A stretch of 25,924 bases of DNA, taken from NCBI GenBank assembly GCA_964544765.1, contig CAZJDM010000052.1, positions 1 through 25,924 on the forward strand. Direction: 5' to 3'. The position numbers and the translations under genes were made by a program. Position 1 is the stretch's first letter; every line of letters begins with the position of its first letter. The stretch comes from CAZJDM01 sp964544765 (GTDB taxonomy: Bacteria; Bdellovibrionota_B; Oligoflexia; CAYFLR01). Below the pieces are notes generated by a model. The model did not search any database, had not been told where the DNA came from, and saw only the letters and a list, made by a program, of their open reading frames with translations. This document shows, one piece after another, positions 7,798-16,108 of the stretch.

Positions 7798-7833
7798 AAC
7801 TATTCAATAAGTACCCGCAGTTATTGAATAGTT
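7798..7833. repeat. Perfect 13-bp inverted repeat in the divergent intergenic region
   Basis: AACTATTCAATAA (7798-7810) and TTATTGAATAGTT (7821-7833) are perfect inverted copies around a 10-bp centre. Flanking bases give weaker dyad matches further out (TCAT and TATAT on both sides). There is no T tract on either strand, so an intrinsic terminator is unlikely. It lies between the divergent genes at 7664 and 8113. The rest of 7665-8112 holds the promoter and leader described separately and otherwise shows only AT-rich sequence. Confidence 0.7.
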
Positions 7834-7973
7834 ATCATTGATATACTTGTATGAGTTCTTTTCACCCACTTGTTAATTACCTTGCCACCATATCTATTTT
7901 CAAGAATTCACCCCATCTATCCCGGTAATTTTATATATCATTTTAATTATTATTGTCATAATTTAAATTTTTA

Positions 7974-8002
7974 TTGACTAAGTTATTTTGTTTTGATAGA
8001 AG
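7974..8002 (+). promoter_or_regulatory. Candidate extended -10 promoter for the glycine-rich protein gene
   Basis: TTGACT (7974-7979) is followed after 17 bp by TAGAAG (7997-8002), preceded by TG at the extended -10 position (7994-7995). Transcription from here would give a leader of roughly 100 nt containing the hairpin at 8044-8071. Confidence 0.45.
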
Positions 8003-8043
8003 AAATTTACTTTGAAAGAAACAATGTTTAGGTGAGAGATCGG

Positions 8044-8071
8044 CTGTAAGACAAAAGGTTTTGGATTACAG
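8044..8071 (+). promoter_or_regulatory. Leader hairpin with a GA/GA internal loop
   Basis: CTGTAA (8044-8049), GA, CAAAA (8052-8056), GG, TTTTG (8059-8063), GA, TTACAG (8066-8071) forms a symmetrical hairpin. Its two stems are separated by a GA/GA internal loop that could form tandem sheared G-A pairs. It lies in the predicted 5' leader of the 8113-8520 gene, 31 nt before the ribosome site. A role in RNA stability or translation control is inferred. Confidence 0.45.
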
Positions 8072-8112
8072 AACGGTTTGGTTTTTTAATCATTAATTTT
8101 TTGGAGGTTACT

Positions 8113-8520
8113 ATGAAAAGATTGATAGCTTTAGCTGCTGGATTAGCACTTAGTGCAAGCCTTATAGCTGGCCCAACAGGCGCTGGACAAGGTGCTCCAT
8201 CACCTGCGGTTCAAGAAGCTCCTAAAGGCGCTGGTCAAGGATCAGGACAAGCTGGTCAAGCCGGTCAAGGTCTTAAAGCCGCTGTTGGCAACGTTGGCCA
8301 AGGTGTTGCAGGTGCTGCAAAAAAAGTTGGAAATGGTGCCAGGCAAGCTGGACAAGGCCTTAAAGGTGCTGTAGTTGGAGCCGTAACTGGAGCCGTTAAT
8401 GGCGCTAAAGATGGTGCCCAGGCTGCTCAAGCTGGTCAAGGACCTAAAGGCGCTGGTCAAGGTTCTGCTCAAGGACCAGGACAAGCCGGTCAAGGACCTA
8501 AAGGCGCTGGACAACACTAA
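8113..8520 (+). CDS. Small exported Gly/Ala/Gln-rich repeat protein with a glycine zipper
   Basis: The 135-aa product starts at the ATG at 8113, 5 nt after GGAGG (8103-8107). It has a clear signal peptide (MKRLIALAAGLALSASLIAG). The mature part is built from QAGQG and PKGAGQG units (about 36-53, 78-82 and 106-134). These flank an amphipathic core in which glycines fall every fourth residue: G85, G89, G93, G97 and G101. This glycine-zipper pattern is typical of tightly packed membrane helices. There are no Cys residues or enzyme motifs. The coding sequence is clearly richer in GC than its neighbours because of Gly and Ala codons. A promoter candidate, a leader hairpin, a strong ribosome site and a terminator make it a self-contained, probably well-expressed gene. 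The function is unknown; surface structural, adhesive or membrane-active roles are all possible. Confidence 0.85.
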   Translation: MKRLIALAAGLALSASLIAGPTGAGQGAPSPAVQEAPKGAGQGSGQAGQAGQGLKAAVGNVGQGVAGAAKKVGNGARQAGQGLKGAVVGAVTGAVNGAKDGAQAAQAGQGPKGAGQGSAQGPGQAGQGPKGAGQH

Positions 8521-8552
8521 AATTGATATACACAATCAATTTGTTTACGCTT

Positions 8553-8585
8553 AAAAAAAGCCAGCTTTATGCTGGCTTTTTTTTT
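8553..8585. terminator. Bidirectional rho-independent terminator
   Basis: AAAAAAGCCAGC (8553-8564) pairs perfectly with GCTGGCTTTTTT (8571-8582) around a 6-nt loop, with T tracts on both strands. It lies between the convergent stops at 8520 (plus) and 8600 (minus), so it can end both the glycine-rich protein gene and the envelope gene cluster. Confidence 0.9.
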
Positions 8586-8599
8586 ATGACGTATTCTTG

Positions 8600-9466
8600 T
8601 TAGGACGCTTTTTCATCAAGAGCTTTCTGAACCGCATCAAGTTTTTTCTTCTTAATTGTCTTTTTGGTAGAGATCTGATTAATAATGTTAATTAGAACCA
8701 TTTTTTGGGCTTCTTCAAGATGAACTATCTCACACCCCGCTTCATTTCCAGAAATATTTACTCGTTTAACTTGGCCCGCTATTTTAAGAATTTCACCATA
8801 CTTAATATTAAATAAACCATACTTACTTAAAGGAATATGAAGTTGTATCTGATCTGAAGATTTAAAAACTTCTTTTCTGGTTCTCAAGTAAAATCCTTCC
8901 AAACTTAAATCCATTATTGATCCCTCAAATTTTTCTTCTGCTTGCATAGGTAATGAGTACATCACAGCATCAAATAAGTTAAATCTCTTGGTTTTACGAA
9001 ACCGCCCAGATAATGCTTTGGAGATTTTTTGTTTTAAAATGGGTAAAGTTAAAGGAAAAGTTACAAAGTCATCCGCTTCCTGATAAATGAACAAATTTTC
9101 TCTATACTTTAAAACTAGTTCTTCAGGTGAAGTAGCAAAAAAGATAAATGGTATATTTTTCAGCTCCTTTAAATGTATTAAAAAATCAAAAAGTTTAGTG
9201 CGATCCTCTATTATGTCATAATTAACCAACAATAGAACCGACTTCTTTAACATGTAATGTTTTTTTACATCTTCAAAAGAATTACAAACTGTAATTTTAG
9301 TATCAGGTATATTGGAAATATTACTGTAGACAACCTTCCACTGCTCCTGCTCCAAAGATGGCTTATCTTCCATAACGGAATCAAGTAACAAAGCAATTTT
9401 TTTTCTTTTAAAACGTTGAATGGCCCTTTCTTGTATTGAATCCTTCTTCTTAATAATTACTGTCAT
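8600..9466 (-). CDS. Pseudo-receiver plus PilZ domain protein
   Basis: The 288-aa protein has a response-regulator-like N-terminal half (about 22-152) with receiver-type strands (SVLLLVNYD, IPFIFFAT). The conserved Lys-Pro after strand 5 is replaced by F137-P138 in DDFVTFP, so it is probably not phosphorylated in the normal way. A PilZ domain follows, with the c-di-GMP-binding motifs RxxxR (R157 and R161) and DxSxxG (D186, S188, G191). The C-terminal tail is Lys-rich. PilZ proteins transmit c-di-GMP levels to motility, envelope or polysaccharide machinery. It is the last gene of the seven-gene minus-strand cluster, 21 nt after the binding-protein gene, and may provide its cytoplasmic control. 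The ribosome site (AGG, 11 nt upstream) is weak. Confidence 0.8.
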   Translation of the reverse strand: MTVIIKKKDSIQERAIQRFKRKKIALLLDSVMEDKPSLEQEQWKVVYSNISNIPDTKITVCNSFEDVKKHYMLKKSVLLLVNYDIIEDRTKLFDFLIHLKELKNIPFIFFATSPEELVLKYRENLFIYQEADDFVTFPLTLPILKQKISKALSGRFRKTKRFNLFDAVMYSLPMQAEEKFEGSIMDLSLEGFYLRTRKEVFKSSDQIQLHIPLSKYGLFNIKYGEILKIAGQVKRVNISGNEAGCEIVHLEEAQKMVLINIINQISTKKTIKKKKLDAVQKALDEKAS

Positions 9467-9487
9467 ATTAAACTATACCTAAGTTGT

Positions 9488-11098
9488 TTACTTTACATCA
9501 TACCATTGATTAATAAAGGTAAAAAATCGATACGGATGTATTTGAACGTTGCGAATATTATTATTTACTGCTGCATAATTTGTCAGGGTCCATAAAAAAA
9601 CGTATGGATAATCCTTAGCAATTACCTCATGCAACATCTTATTAATCGTTCTCTTCTTTTCAAAATCGACAGTTGTTTTACTTTCAATTATTAAACCATC
9701 AACGGTCCTATTTCGATATTTAATAAAATTATTTTTCCATACCCCCACTTCTCCTGAGTGAAATAAAGAAGAAATATCATTTGAGTCATCAAAGGCCCAT
9801 GAAGCAAAAACTATATCAAAATCGTGATCTCTAAAAACCTCCTGTTTCCATACGTGCCATTCAACAAAAGAAATATCAACTTGAATGCCGACCTTATGTA
9901 AATAATTCTGAAAAGCTAAGATAATACGCTTTACCGATTCACTTTCACTAGATATAGGCACTTTTAAATTAAATTTTAACGGTTGACCTTTTTTAACTAA
10001 AATATCCTGCTCATTTTTTTTGCGATAACCTAAAGATTTTAATAATGCCCTGGATTTATTAGGACTGTAACCAACTGCTTTTACATTAAGATTGTAGGCC
10101 CAACTACCCGGAGCAAAAGGACCAGTTATTAGTTTTCCTCTTCCATGAAAAAAAGAATTAAGCATTTCCTGACGGTTAATAGCCATTGTAATAGCTTTTC
10201 TAACGTTTTTCTTCTTTAAAAGTTGATTGCGAAAATTAAAGGCAAAAAAACTATACGATAACGCATTATACGGAATTAAACGAAATCTTTTATCTCCATC
10301 TACTTCCGGAACATTTCTTGAGTCCACTAAAGTAATAAGATCTATGGCCTCAAATAATAAAGCTTGAGTTAAAATGTTCCTATCAGCATATGGCTTCATT
10401 GTTATTTTAGGGAAATAGGGTTTTTTACCAAAATAATCAGGATTCCTTTTTAAAATAACTTCCCCCTCAGATGTTACTTTAGAGATCTGATATGGTCCTG
10501 TACCAATAGGTCGCCTAGTAAATGGATCTTTACGTAATAAATACGACCTATCAGGAAACATATGTGCAGGTAGTATTTCAAAAGATAACTTCCCTAAAGC
10601 ATTTTTCACTGGTCTTTTAAAGATAAAACGAACAGTATGTTTATCAACAGCAATTACATTTTTTATAAACTCAAATCTTATTCGATTAGGGATATTTGTT
10701 TTAGGGTGTACCAATAAACGAAAAGTAAACACTACATCTTCAGAGGTAAAATATTGAGGCTGCTTAGACTTTGTCTTGACCTTAGGAGAAAATTTCGTCT
10801 GTTGAAACTTCACTACTTTTCTTAATTTAAAGGTGACTCCCATATTTTCAGGCATAAAGGTCCAGGACTCCGCAAGATCAGAGACAATATCTCCTTTATC
10901 ATCAAATTTCACTAACCTATTAAAAATCAATTCTGTTAAACGCACAGTAAGCAGCTCATTAGTAGTAACAGGATCCAAAGTAGTAGGAAACCCCGTTTCA
11001 CCATAAATAAAAGGTTTTCTATTCACTCCAAACAAAGATAGTGAAATAAAAAAATAAACATAAAAACCAATCGCGTATTTGTATTTATTATTCATCAT
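9488..11098 (-). CDS. Family-5 extracytoplasmic solute-binding protein (peptide/nickel type)
   Basis: The 536-aa product has an N-terminal hydrophobic export signal (about 8-24). It then matches the SBP_bac_5 family over its whole length, with the usual opening (FPTTLDPVTTNELLTVRLTE), LAESW, YFTSEDVVFTF, GTGPY, LKRNPDYFG and RKAITMAINR. Members bind oligopeptides, dipeptides, nickel or murein peptides for ABC importers. No permease or ATPase gene is next to it, so it either uses a transporter encoded elsewhere or acts as a receptor. Its position in a cluster with a peptidoglycan L,D-carboxypeptidase candidate makes a murein peptide a reasonable ligand to test (compare MppA), but this is inference. 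GAGGAG lies 9 nt before the first of two adjacent ATG codons. Confidence 0.88.
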   Translation of the reverse strand: MMNNKYKYAIGFYVYFFISLSLFGVNRKPFIYGETGFPTTLDPVTTNELLTVRLTELIFNRLVKFDDKGDIVSDLAESWTFMPENMGVTFKLRKVVKFQQTKFSPKVKTKSKQPQYFTSEDVVFTFRLLVHPKTNIPNRIRFEFIKNVIAVDKHTVRFIFKRPVKNALGKLSFEILPAHMFPDRSYLLRKDPFTRRPIGTGPYQISKVTSEGEVILKRNPDYFGKKPYFPKITMKPYADRNILTQALLFEAIDLITLVDSRNVPEVDGDKRFRLIPYNALSYSFFAFNFRNQLLKKKNVRKAITMAINRQEMLNSFFHGRGKLITGPFAPGSWAYNLNVKAVGYSPNKSRALLKSLGYRKKNEQDILVKKGQPLKFNLKVPISSESESVKRIILAFQNYLHKVGIQVDISFVEWHVWKQEVFRDHDFDIVFASWAFDDSNDISSLFHSGEVGVWKNNFIKYRNRTVDGLIIESKTTVDFEKKRTINKMLHEVIAKDYPYVFLWTLTNYAAVNNNIRNVQIHPYRFFTFINQWYDVK

Positions 11099-11113
11099 CT
11101 TTGGTTACTCCTC

Positions 11114-12454
11114 TTATTCGGTTTGTAACATGATGCTTTGATTTGTTAAGGCAACAAAAACCCTATCCCAACTATTCACTTGGGCCCTAAAACTTATAAT
11201 TCCAGAGTTAGAACACATAATATCATGATTCATTTTGGTACCTGTAGGAAGATGATACGTTAAACCGTTAGTTAAATCGACAATAAAAATAGGATTAAAA
11301 AGCTCAGTATTTCTTTTTACAAAAATAATTTTTTTACTGTCTGGAGTCCACGAAGGGCCAGTGTTTAAGTCTACTACCACATCCTTAGCAATTAATGTTG
11401 GTTCTAGTTCTAAAACATCAGGTAAATTATCTTCCCAAGGAATCCTGGAAATATCAACAGCCATAATTGCCCACTTATCCTCTTTTCGATCGTAAAAATT
11501 TGAGTAAAAGGCTACTTTAGTTCCATCAGGAGAAACTGTTGGACGAATATCATCTGAATCCAAAGCGGTTAGTTTAAATGAACGTGTCAGATTATTAAAT
11601 TTATGCAAAATATATATATCATGATTATTACTCGTCCCAGATGTATAAACAATATACTTACCATTAGGAGACCAAATTGGAAAAAGGTCATTATTATCTG
11701 ATGAAGTTAGTTGTCTCTTAAATGAACCTGCCGGATCGGTTAAATATAGATCACCATTACCGGTTCTACCAGAGACAAAAACGATGCTGTTATCTATTTT
11801 GTTCCAATTAGCATAACCATCTTTAGTAGAATTATGAGTAATCTTACTCTCATCATAATTTAATCCACCAACATAAATATCATAATCACCTCTTCCCCCA
11901 TTAGACATAAAAGTAAAAAATTTACCATCACCAGACCAACTCAAATAAGAATTATAGCTACTTGGAGGTTCAAAAAGTTCGGTAAATATATCATTCTGGT
12001 CATTTCTGACCATGACTAATAATTCTTTTGTATATTCTCCCAAGAGGCTTTTTAACATGATTTTTCTATGGTGCGGAGTCAAAATTTCATAAGATAGATG
12101 TGATCCATCATTGGTCCAGCTTAAGTTCGCTTCATGATATTTCTTAGAAGAATTATTAAGCATTTTAATATCAATTAATTTTATTCCTTCTTTGGCTGAT
12201 TCTAAAGTTGGATACAGTTTACGGAAAGTTTTTATTCGAGGAAAATATTCATATACATATTGGGGGAAATAAGCTCCATCATCCCACTTTAGACCATTTC
12301 GCGTAACTTTTTTTCTCGGGAGTAAGTTCACTATTTTATGTTTCATCCGAGTGTAGGTCTTTTTTAAGTCTATTTTTGAAACTGTACAACTTACTAAGGG
12401 CAGGAGAAAAATCACAAAAACAAAAATTATTGAATAGTAACTACTTTTATTCAT
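11114..12454 (-). CDS. TolB-like PD40 beta-propeller lipoprotein
   Basis: The 446-aa protein carries a textbook lipobox (LVSC, Cys23) after a hydrophobic signal. From about residue 110 it holds repeated WD40-like PD40 blades of the TolB type: NLSWTNDGSHLSYE, SWSGDGKFFTFMS, WSPNGKYIVYTSG, VSPDGTKVAFYS and SWTPDSKKIIFV. TolB-type propellers bind Pal or other envelope proteins. No Pal, TolA, TolQ or TolR gene is in the window and this copy is lipid-anchored, unlike classical soluble periplasmic TolB, so it is better called TolB-like than TolB. It lies 63 nt after the large PEGA/TPR gene and 15 nt before the binding-protein gene. The ATG has no clear Shine-Dalgarno sequence. Confidence 0.85.
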   Translation of the reverse strand: MNKSSYYSIIFVFVIFLLPLVSCTVSKIDLKKTYTRMKHKIVNLLPRKKVTRNGLKWDDGAYFPQYVYEYFPRIKTFRKLYPTLESAKEGIKLIDIKMLNNSSKKYHEANLSWTNDGSHLSYEILTPHHRKIMLKSLLGEYTKELLVMVRNDQNDIFTELFEPPSSYNSYLSWSGDGKFFTFMSNGGRGDYDIYVGGLNYDESKITHNSTKDGYANWNKIDNSIVFVSGRTGNGDLYLTDPAGSFKRQLTSSDNNDLFPIWSPNGKYIVYTSGTSNNHDIYILHKFNNLTRSFKLTALDSDDIRPTVSPDGTKVAFYSNFYDRKEDKWAIMAVDISRIPWEDNLPDVLELEPTLIAKDVVVDLNTGPSWTPDSKKIIFVKRNTELFNPIFIVDLTNGLTYHLPTGTKMNHDIMCSNSGIISFRAQVNSWDRVFVALTNQSIMLQTE

Positions 12455-12517
12455 TTTTTATTCATTGATAAATTCAATCGTTAATAAAATAAATGTGCAG
12501 CCTTTTGAACAATTATA

Positions 12518-15500
12518 CTATTTAATAGACAATTGCCGCAAGGACGCTTTAACCTCCGCTAGATATAGTTTCGCATTATTAAGAGGCTGACTAAATTCAG
12601 TTTTATTTTTTAATCTAATACTTACAAAATCAATATAATCTTGCCAGGCTAAATCTGCTTTTCTAAGAAAAAGCTGATGACTAGTTAAGTAATATAATTT
12701 CTGAAAAGTTAAGGCATTATAGTACAATGTCCCATGTTTAATTCTTTCATAATTGTCCTTAGGAAAGTATTTCGAAAGAAGATTCGCTTTTTCAAAATTC
12801 TCATACGCATTTTTAAAATAACGAGCGGATTTTTTGGGATTTGTATTAAAGTTAATATTTCCTAATTTAAAATAAGCAATTCCTATATTAGTATGAACAA
12901 CTACATAACGTTTATCTATCAATTCTTTATTAGATGGGACAGATAAAACTTTCTCAAATTCATATGCCGCTTTCTCTGGATCATTAAGATTTTCCAGATA
13001 TATTCGCCCCATTGAATGTCTGGCCTGAGAATAATCTTTCGCCTTTCTGGACACTTTGCCATAATATTTTAAGGCCATCTCATAAGATTTCTTTGATTCA
13101 AATTTACTAGCTAAGGTTATAAAATCCTTTTCTAATTTGACTGTATCTGAACCAGTTAAATTAACTAACAGTGGTGTAACCTCAATAACTTTCTCCCAAG
13201 TTTTATAACCATATTGACCCAGGACCTGGATCTTTTTAAACCCTACTGGAATTTCAATGGGATTTAATATGGGTGTTTTTCCAATAAACACCCCATCCAC
13301 AAAAACTCTCCGACCATTGGGTACTGAGCTTATTATGATAGAAGAATATCTAGGTTGAATGTTTATAGGATATTTTCGTTTGCCTTTATCAAATATAAAT
13401 TCTTTTTCCAGGACGGTATAACCAAATCGATGAACCAACAAGGAGACTTTCTCGGGAACACTACTTAATCTCAAAGAACCATGCCGATCAGTGCTGCCCA
13501 CCCAATCATTATTCATATAAATATTAGCACCTAAAACGGGGACAGACTTATTAGTTCTATCGGTTCTAACGATAAACTCTATCGAAGAATCACTATTTTT
13601 CTTGTATTTAGTTCCTCTCTTTTTAGCTATTGCACTAAACTCTGTTCTTTTTATTTGATTTATATCTCTAATAATTCGATCGCCTTTTTGAATTTCACTT
13701 TTCGGATCGAGATACAATATTTCGGCCTCAGAATAATTATTATAGACTTTAATTACTCTAATACTTGCCGTTTTTCTGGTAGTTATTCCCGTTCCATTTT
13801 GGTCAAATTTCATGCCAAGAACCGAAAATGTCTGATTTACTTTTAATCCAGAATGAGAATCCTCTCCTAAATTAATTAAAACCTTTTTCTTATCTTTTAC
13901 TGAATTTATGATTCCTTCAAAGGGAAACATTTTGGCTAATTTTCTGGATAAACTTTTTATTACTTTCTTAGGACTATTTGGATTTTTTAATATTTCAAAT
14001 ATAGAAAGTAGTTTTTTACCATTGGATGTATAAATATTTAAAAACAATTTGGTATCAGCAGCAGCAATTAACTCGGGTACAATTATTACGTCAATATAAG
14101 GATTTAAGGATGTATTGTTCCATCCAGTTTTAATAATATCAGGTAACATGAGTCCCATACGCTTCATATGAAGTTTTATTTTTTTATGTCGAACCCGGGA
14201 ATACTCAACTTGATCAAAAATTCGATTTAGAGCTTTTTCCAAATTTTTCTTAGTTAACTCAAACGACTTCATTTTTTCAACACTCTGTTTTCCAAATTGA
14301 TGACTATAAACAGGTGTTATGGAAATTTTTGGTTTAGGAGGTGTTTCATTCTGAAAATATTTCTTAAGCTGAAATGAGTCTTTAATTATTATGTCGGTCT
14401 CAAAAAGTCTTGGAAAATATTCCCTAGATACTAATTTTATATTAAGAACCTCTCCTTTAGGACCATCATAGCTATAAGTAAACATTCCAAATTGATCTGT
14501 AACTCCTACAATTTTTTGACCGACGAAAATCTCAACATTTGGAACACCCTTCTCATAGTGATACTCTTTGGTTACAGACAATATATCAATTGTAATAGCT
14601 TTTTTTATGGAAAGAACTAGTTTCCCAGATGGTTTAATTTGTATTTTTCTAGAAGCTTGCTGATACCCCCTCTTCTTAACAAAGACTGTAGCATTCCTGT
14701 CAGATGGGGCAAAATAGCTAATTGACAATTCGCCCTTTTGATTAGTTTTTCCCTTTAATTCAAAAAAACCCGAATCATTCCAGCCAACGAGTATTTTAGC
14801 GCCTGAAACCAGATTACCTTTTTTATCACTGATTTGTACATGGTAATAAAATTTTTTAGGCTTTGAGGGAGGAGTCAAATTAGGTTGACCTAATATTGAA
14901 GCCTTTCTAATATCTTTTAGAGTTGGATTTTCTATAGTTTGGTTATCTGATTTTGTAATAGAGGCTATTTTCAAAGAAGTTGGTTTTTTTGTGACAACTG
15001 ATTTTTTGCCTTTTTCTTTTTTCCTAACTAATTCTCTTTTCTGATCTGATTCTTTTCGCCCGATTAGTAATTTAGGTTTGATTGATTTTTTTTTCTTGGT
15101 TAAGGTTGATGGTTTAGAGGATTTTACTTTGGTTGGAACAGATTTTTTAACCAATTTTTTTGAACCCTCGTTCTCCTTTGGTTCAATTTCTACATCTATA
15201 TTGTTTTGTATGTTCTGACTATCTAATGCCAAATCAATATTTTTTGGCGAATAAGAAAGGACCGCAATGATTTTTCTACCAAATTTATTTTCGTCAGGAA
15301 TCATTATAATTTCTCTATGATCAGAGAAAAAATAATCTTTGCTTTCTTTAATAATCTCCAATTTTAACTTTTGATCTACCTTATATGTTTGTCGATGAGT
15401 ATATTTCCCTTCCAGGTTAGTTGTACCAATTTTGGAGCCATTAATATATATTAAGGCATCGTTGACAGGATCACCTTCATCTGTCTGGGCGGTAAATTGA

Positions 15501-15601
15501 ATAATTGTTGGTACTGAATCCTTTGAACAGGAAATATAAAAGGTACATAAAATTAAGAAAAGGAAAAATAATGGTTGAAGGCTTTTTAAAATAAGATTCA
15601 T
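12518..15601 (-). CDS. Large exported multidomain protein: beta-sandwich repeats, FlgT/CsgG-like module, PEGA and TPR
   Basis: The 1027-aa product opens with a strongly hydrophobic signal ending in YISC (Cys25), possibly a non-standard lipobox. At least four carboxypeptidase-regulatory-like beta sandwiches can be seen, with the pattern 'V-x-x-A-x-I-x-V ... G-x-T-N-x-x-G': near 35-75, 250-325, 345-400 and 690-750. A long Lys/Ser-rich linker separates the first from the second (about 135-245). A central region (about 440-655) includes EGIINSVKDKKKVLINLGED and GLKVNQTFSVL. It resembles the FlgT/CsgG-associated domains of outer-membrane assembly proteins, which is a tentative reading. A PEGA domain (about 755-825) and C-terminal TPR helices (about 838-985) follow. 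A wall- or outer-membrane-spanning scaffold is a reasonable inference. GAGAGGG lies just upstream of the ATG. Confidence 0.8.
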   Translation of the reverse strand: MNLILKSLQPLFFLFLILCTFYISCSKDSVPTIIQFTAQTDEGDPVNDALIYINGSKIGTTNLEGKYTHRQTYKVDQKLKLEIIKESKDYFFSDHREIIMIPDENKFGRKIIAVLSYSPKNIDLALDSQNIQNNIDVEIEPKENEGSKKLVKKSVPTKVKSSKPSTLTKKKKSIKPKLLIGRKESDQKRELVRKKEKGKKSVVTKKPTSLKIASITKSDNQTIENPTLKDIRKASILGQPNLTPPSKPKKFYYHVQISDKKGNLVSGAKILVGWNDSGFFELKGKTNQKGELSISYFAPSDRNATVFVKKRGYQQASRKIQIKPSGKLVLSIKKAITIDILSVTKEYHYEKGVPNVEIFVGQKIVGVTDQFGMFTYSYDGPKGEVLNIKLVSREYFPRLFETDIIIKDSFQLKKYFQNETPPKPKISITPVYSHQFGKQSVEKMKSFELTKKNLEKALNRIFDQVEYSRVRHKKIKLHMKRMGLMLPDIIKTGWNNTSLNPYIDVIIVPELIAAADTKLFLNIYTSNGKKLLSIFEILKNPNSPKKVIKSLSRKLAKMFPFEGIINSVKDKKKVLINLGEDSHSGLKVNQTFSVLGMKFDQNGTGITTRKTASIRVIKVYNNYSEAEILYLDPKSEIQKGDRIIRDINQIKRTEFSAIAKKRGTKYKKNSDSSIEFIVRTDRTNKSVPVLGANIYMNNDWVGSTDRHGSLRLSSVPEKVSLLVHRFGYTVLEKEFIFDKGKRKYPINIQPRYSSIIISSVPNGRRVFVDGVFIGKTPILNPIEIPVGFKKIQVLGQYGYKTWEKVIEVTPLLVNLTGSDTVKLEKDFITLASKFESKKSYEMALKYYGKVSRKAKDYSQARHSMGRIYLENLNDPEKAAYEFEKVLSVPSNKELIDKRYVVVHTNIGIAYFKLGNINFNTNPKKSARYFKNAYENFEKANLLSKYFPKDNYERIKHGTLYYNALTFQKLYYLTSHQLFLRKADLAWQDYIDFVSIRLKNKTEFSQPLNNAKLYLAEVKASLRQLSIK

Positions 15602-15622
15602 ATTACCCTCTCAAAATAATAG

Positions 15623-16054
15623 TTATATTTGCGGAGGTTGAATACTAACTGACCCAGAAGATTCAATAGTTGTTTCTTTCGAATCCGGTGTATATACGGA
15701 CACATCTAAATCTTTTATCTTTCTTAAGTTAAAATTATATTCCTTAGAAGAAGTTATATTGGTGGTTACGGTGTCAACAGTAAAACCATTCTTATAGGCC
15801 TCAATCTTATAGATTCCGTCCTCAATTTGAATATTGTGTTTAGATGTATTAAAGAATCCTTGAGCATCCGATTTAATAGTATAACTGCCTTTTTGAACGT
15901 TAGGAGCGTCAATTCGTATTATATTGATTGTGGTTGTACGGTCATCTTGCTTATAAGATAACTCTTTATTTAATGAATCATAAAGAGTAACACGCCCTGA
16001 AATAGCTGTGGAGCAGCCGGCAAGAAAAATATAAAGTAAAATCAATTTATACAT
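15623..16054 (-). CDS. Small lipoprotein with a carboxypeptidase-regulatory-like beta sandwich
   Basis: The 143-aa protein has a short signal peptide and a consensus lipobox (LAGC, Cys14), then one beta-sandwich domain. The domain starts SGRVTLYD, has the turn SDAQGFFNT and ends with YKIEAYKNGF and a final strand. This fold is shared with several segments of the 1027-aa protein encoded 21 nt downstream, suggesting the two work in the same envelope complex. The tail is Ser/Thr-rich and probably flexible. AAGGAG lies 6 nt before the ATG. There is no enzymatic motif. Confidence 0.8.
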   Translation of the reverse strand: MYKLILLYIFLAGCSTAISGRVTLYDSLNKELSYKQDDRTTTINIIRIDAPNVQKGSYTIKSDAQGFFNTSKHNIQIEDGIYKIEAYKNGFTVDTVTTNITSSKEYNFNLRKIKDLDVSVYTPDSKETTIESSGSVSIQPPQI

Positions 16055-16108
16055 TCTAAGCTCCTTTTTAATCTAACACGAAGGACAAAACCCATCCATT
16101 GCTTTAAG

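Noticed and set aside
8242..8535. Minus-strand Ser/Leu-rich open frame
   Set aside because: It is antisense to the Gly/Ala repeat gene, whose repeats keep the opposite strand open. It also runs across the gene's stop towards the terminator.
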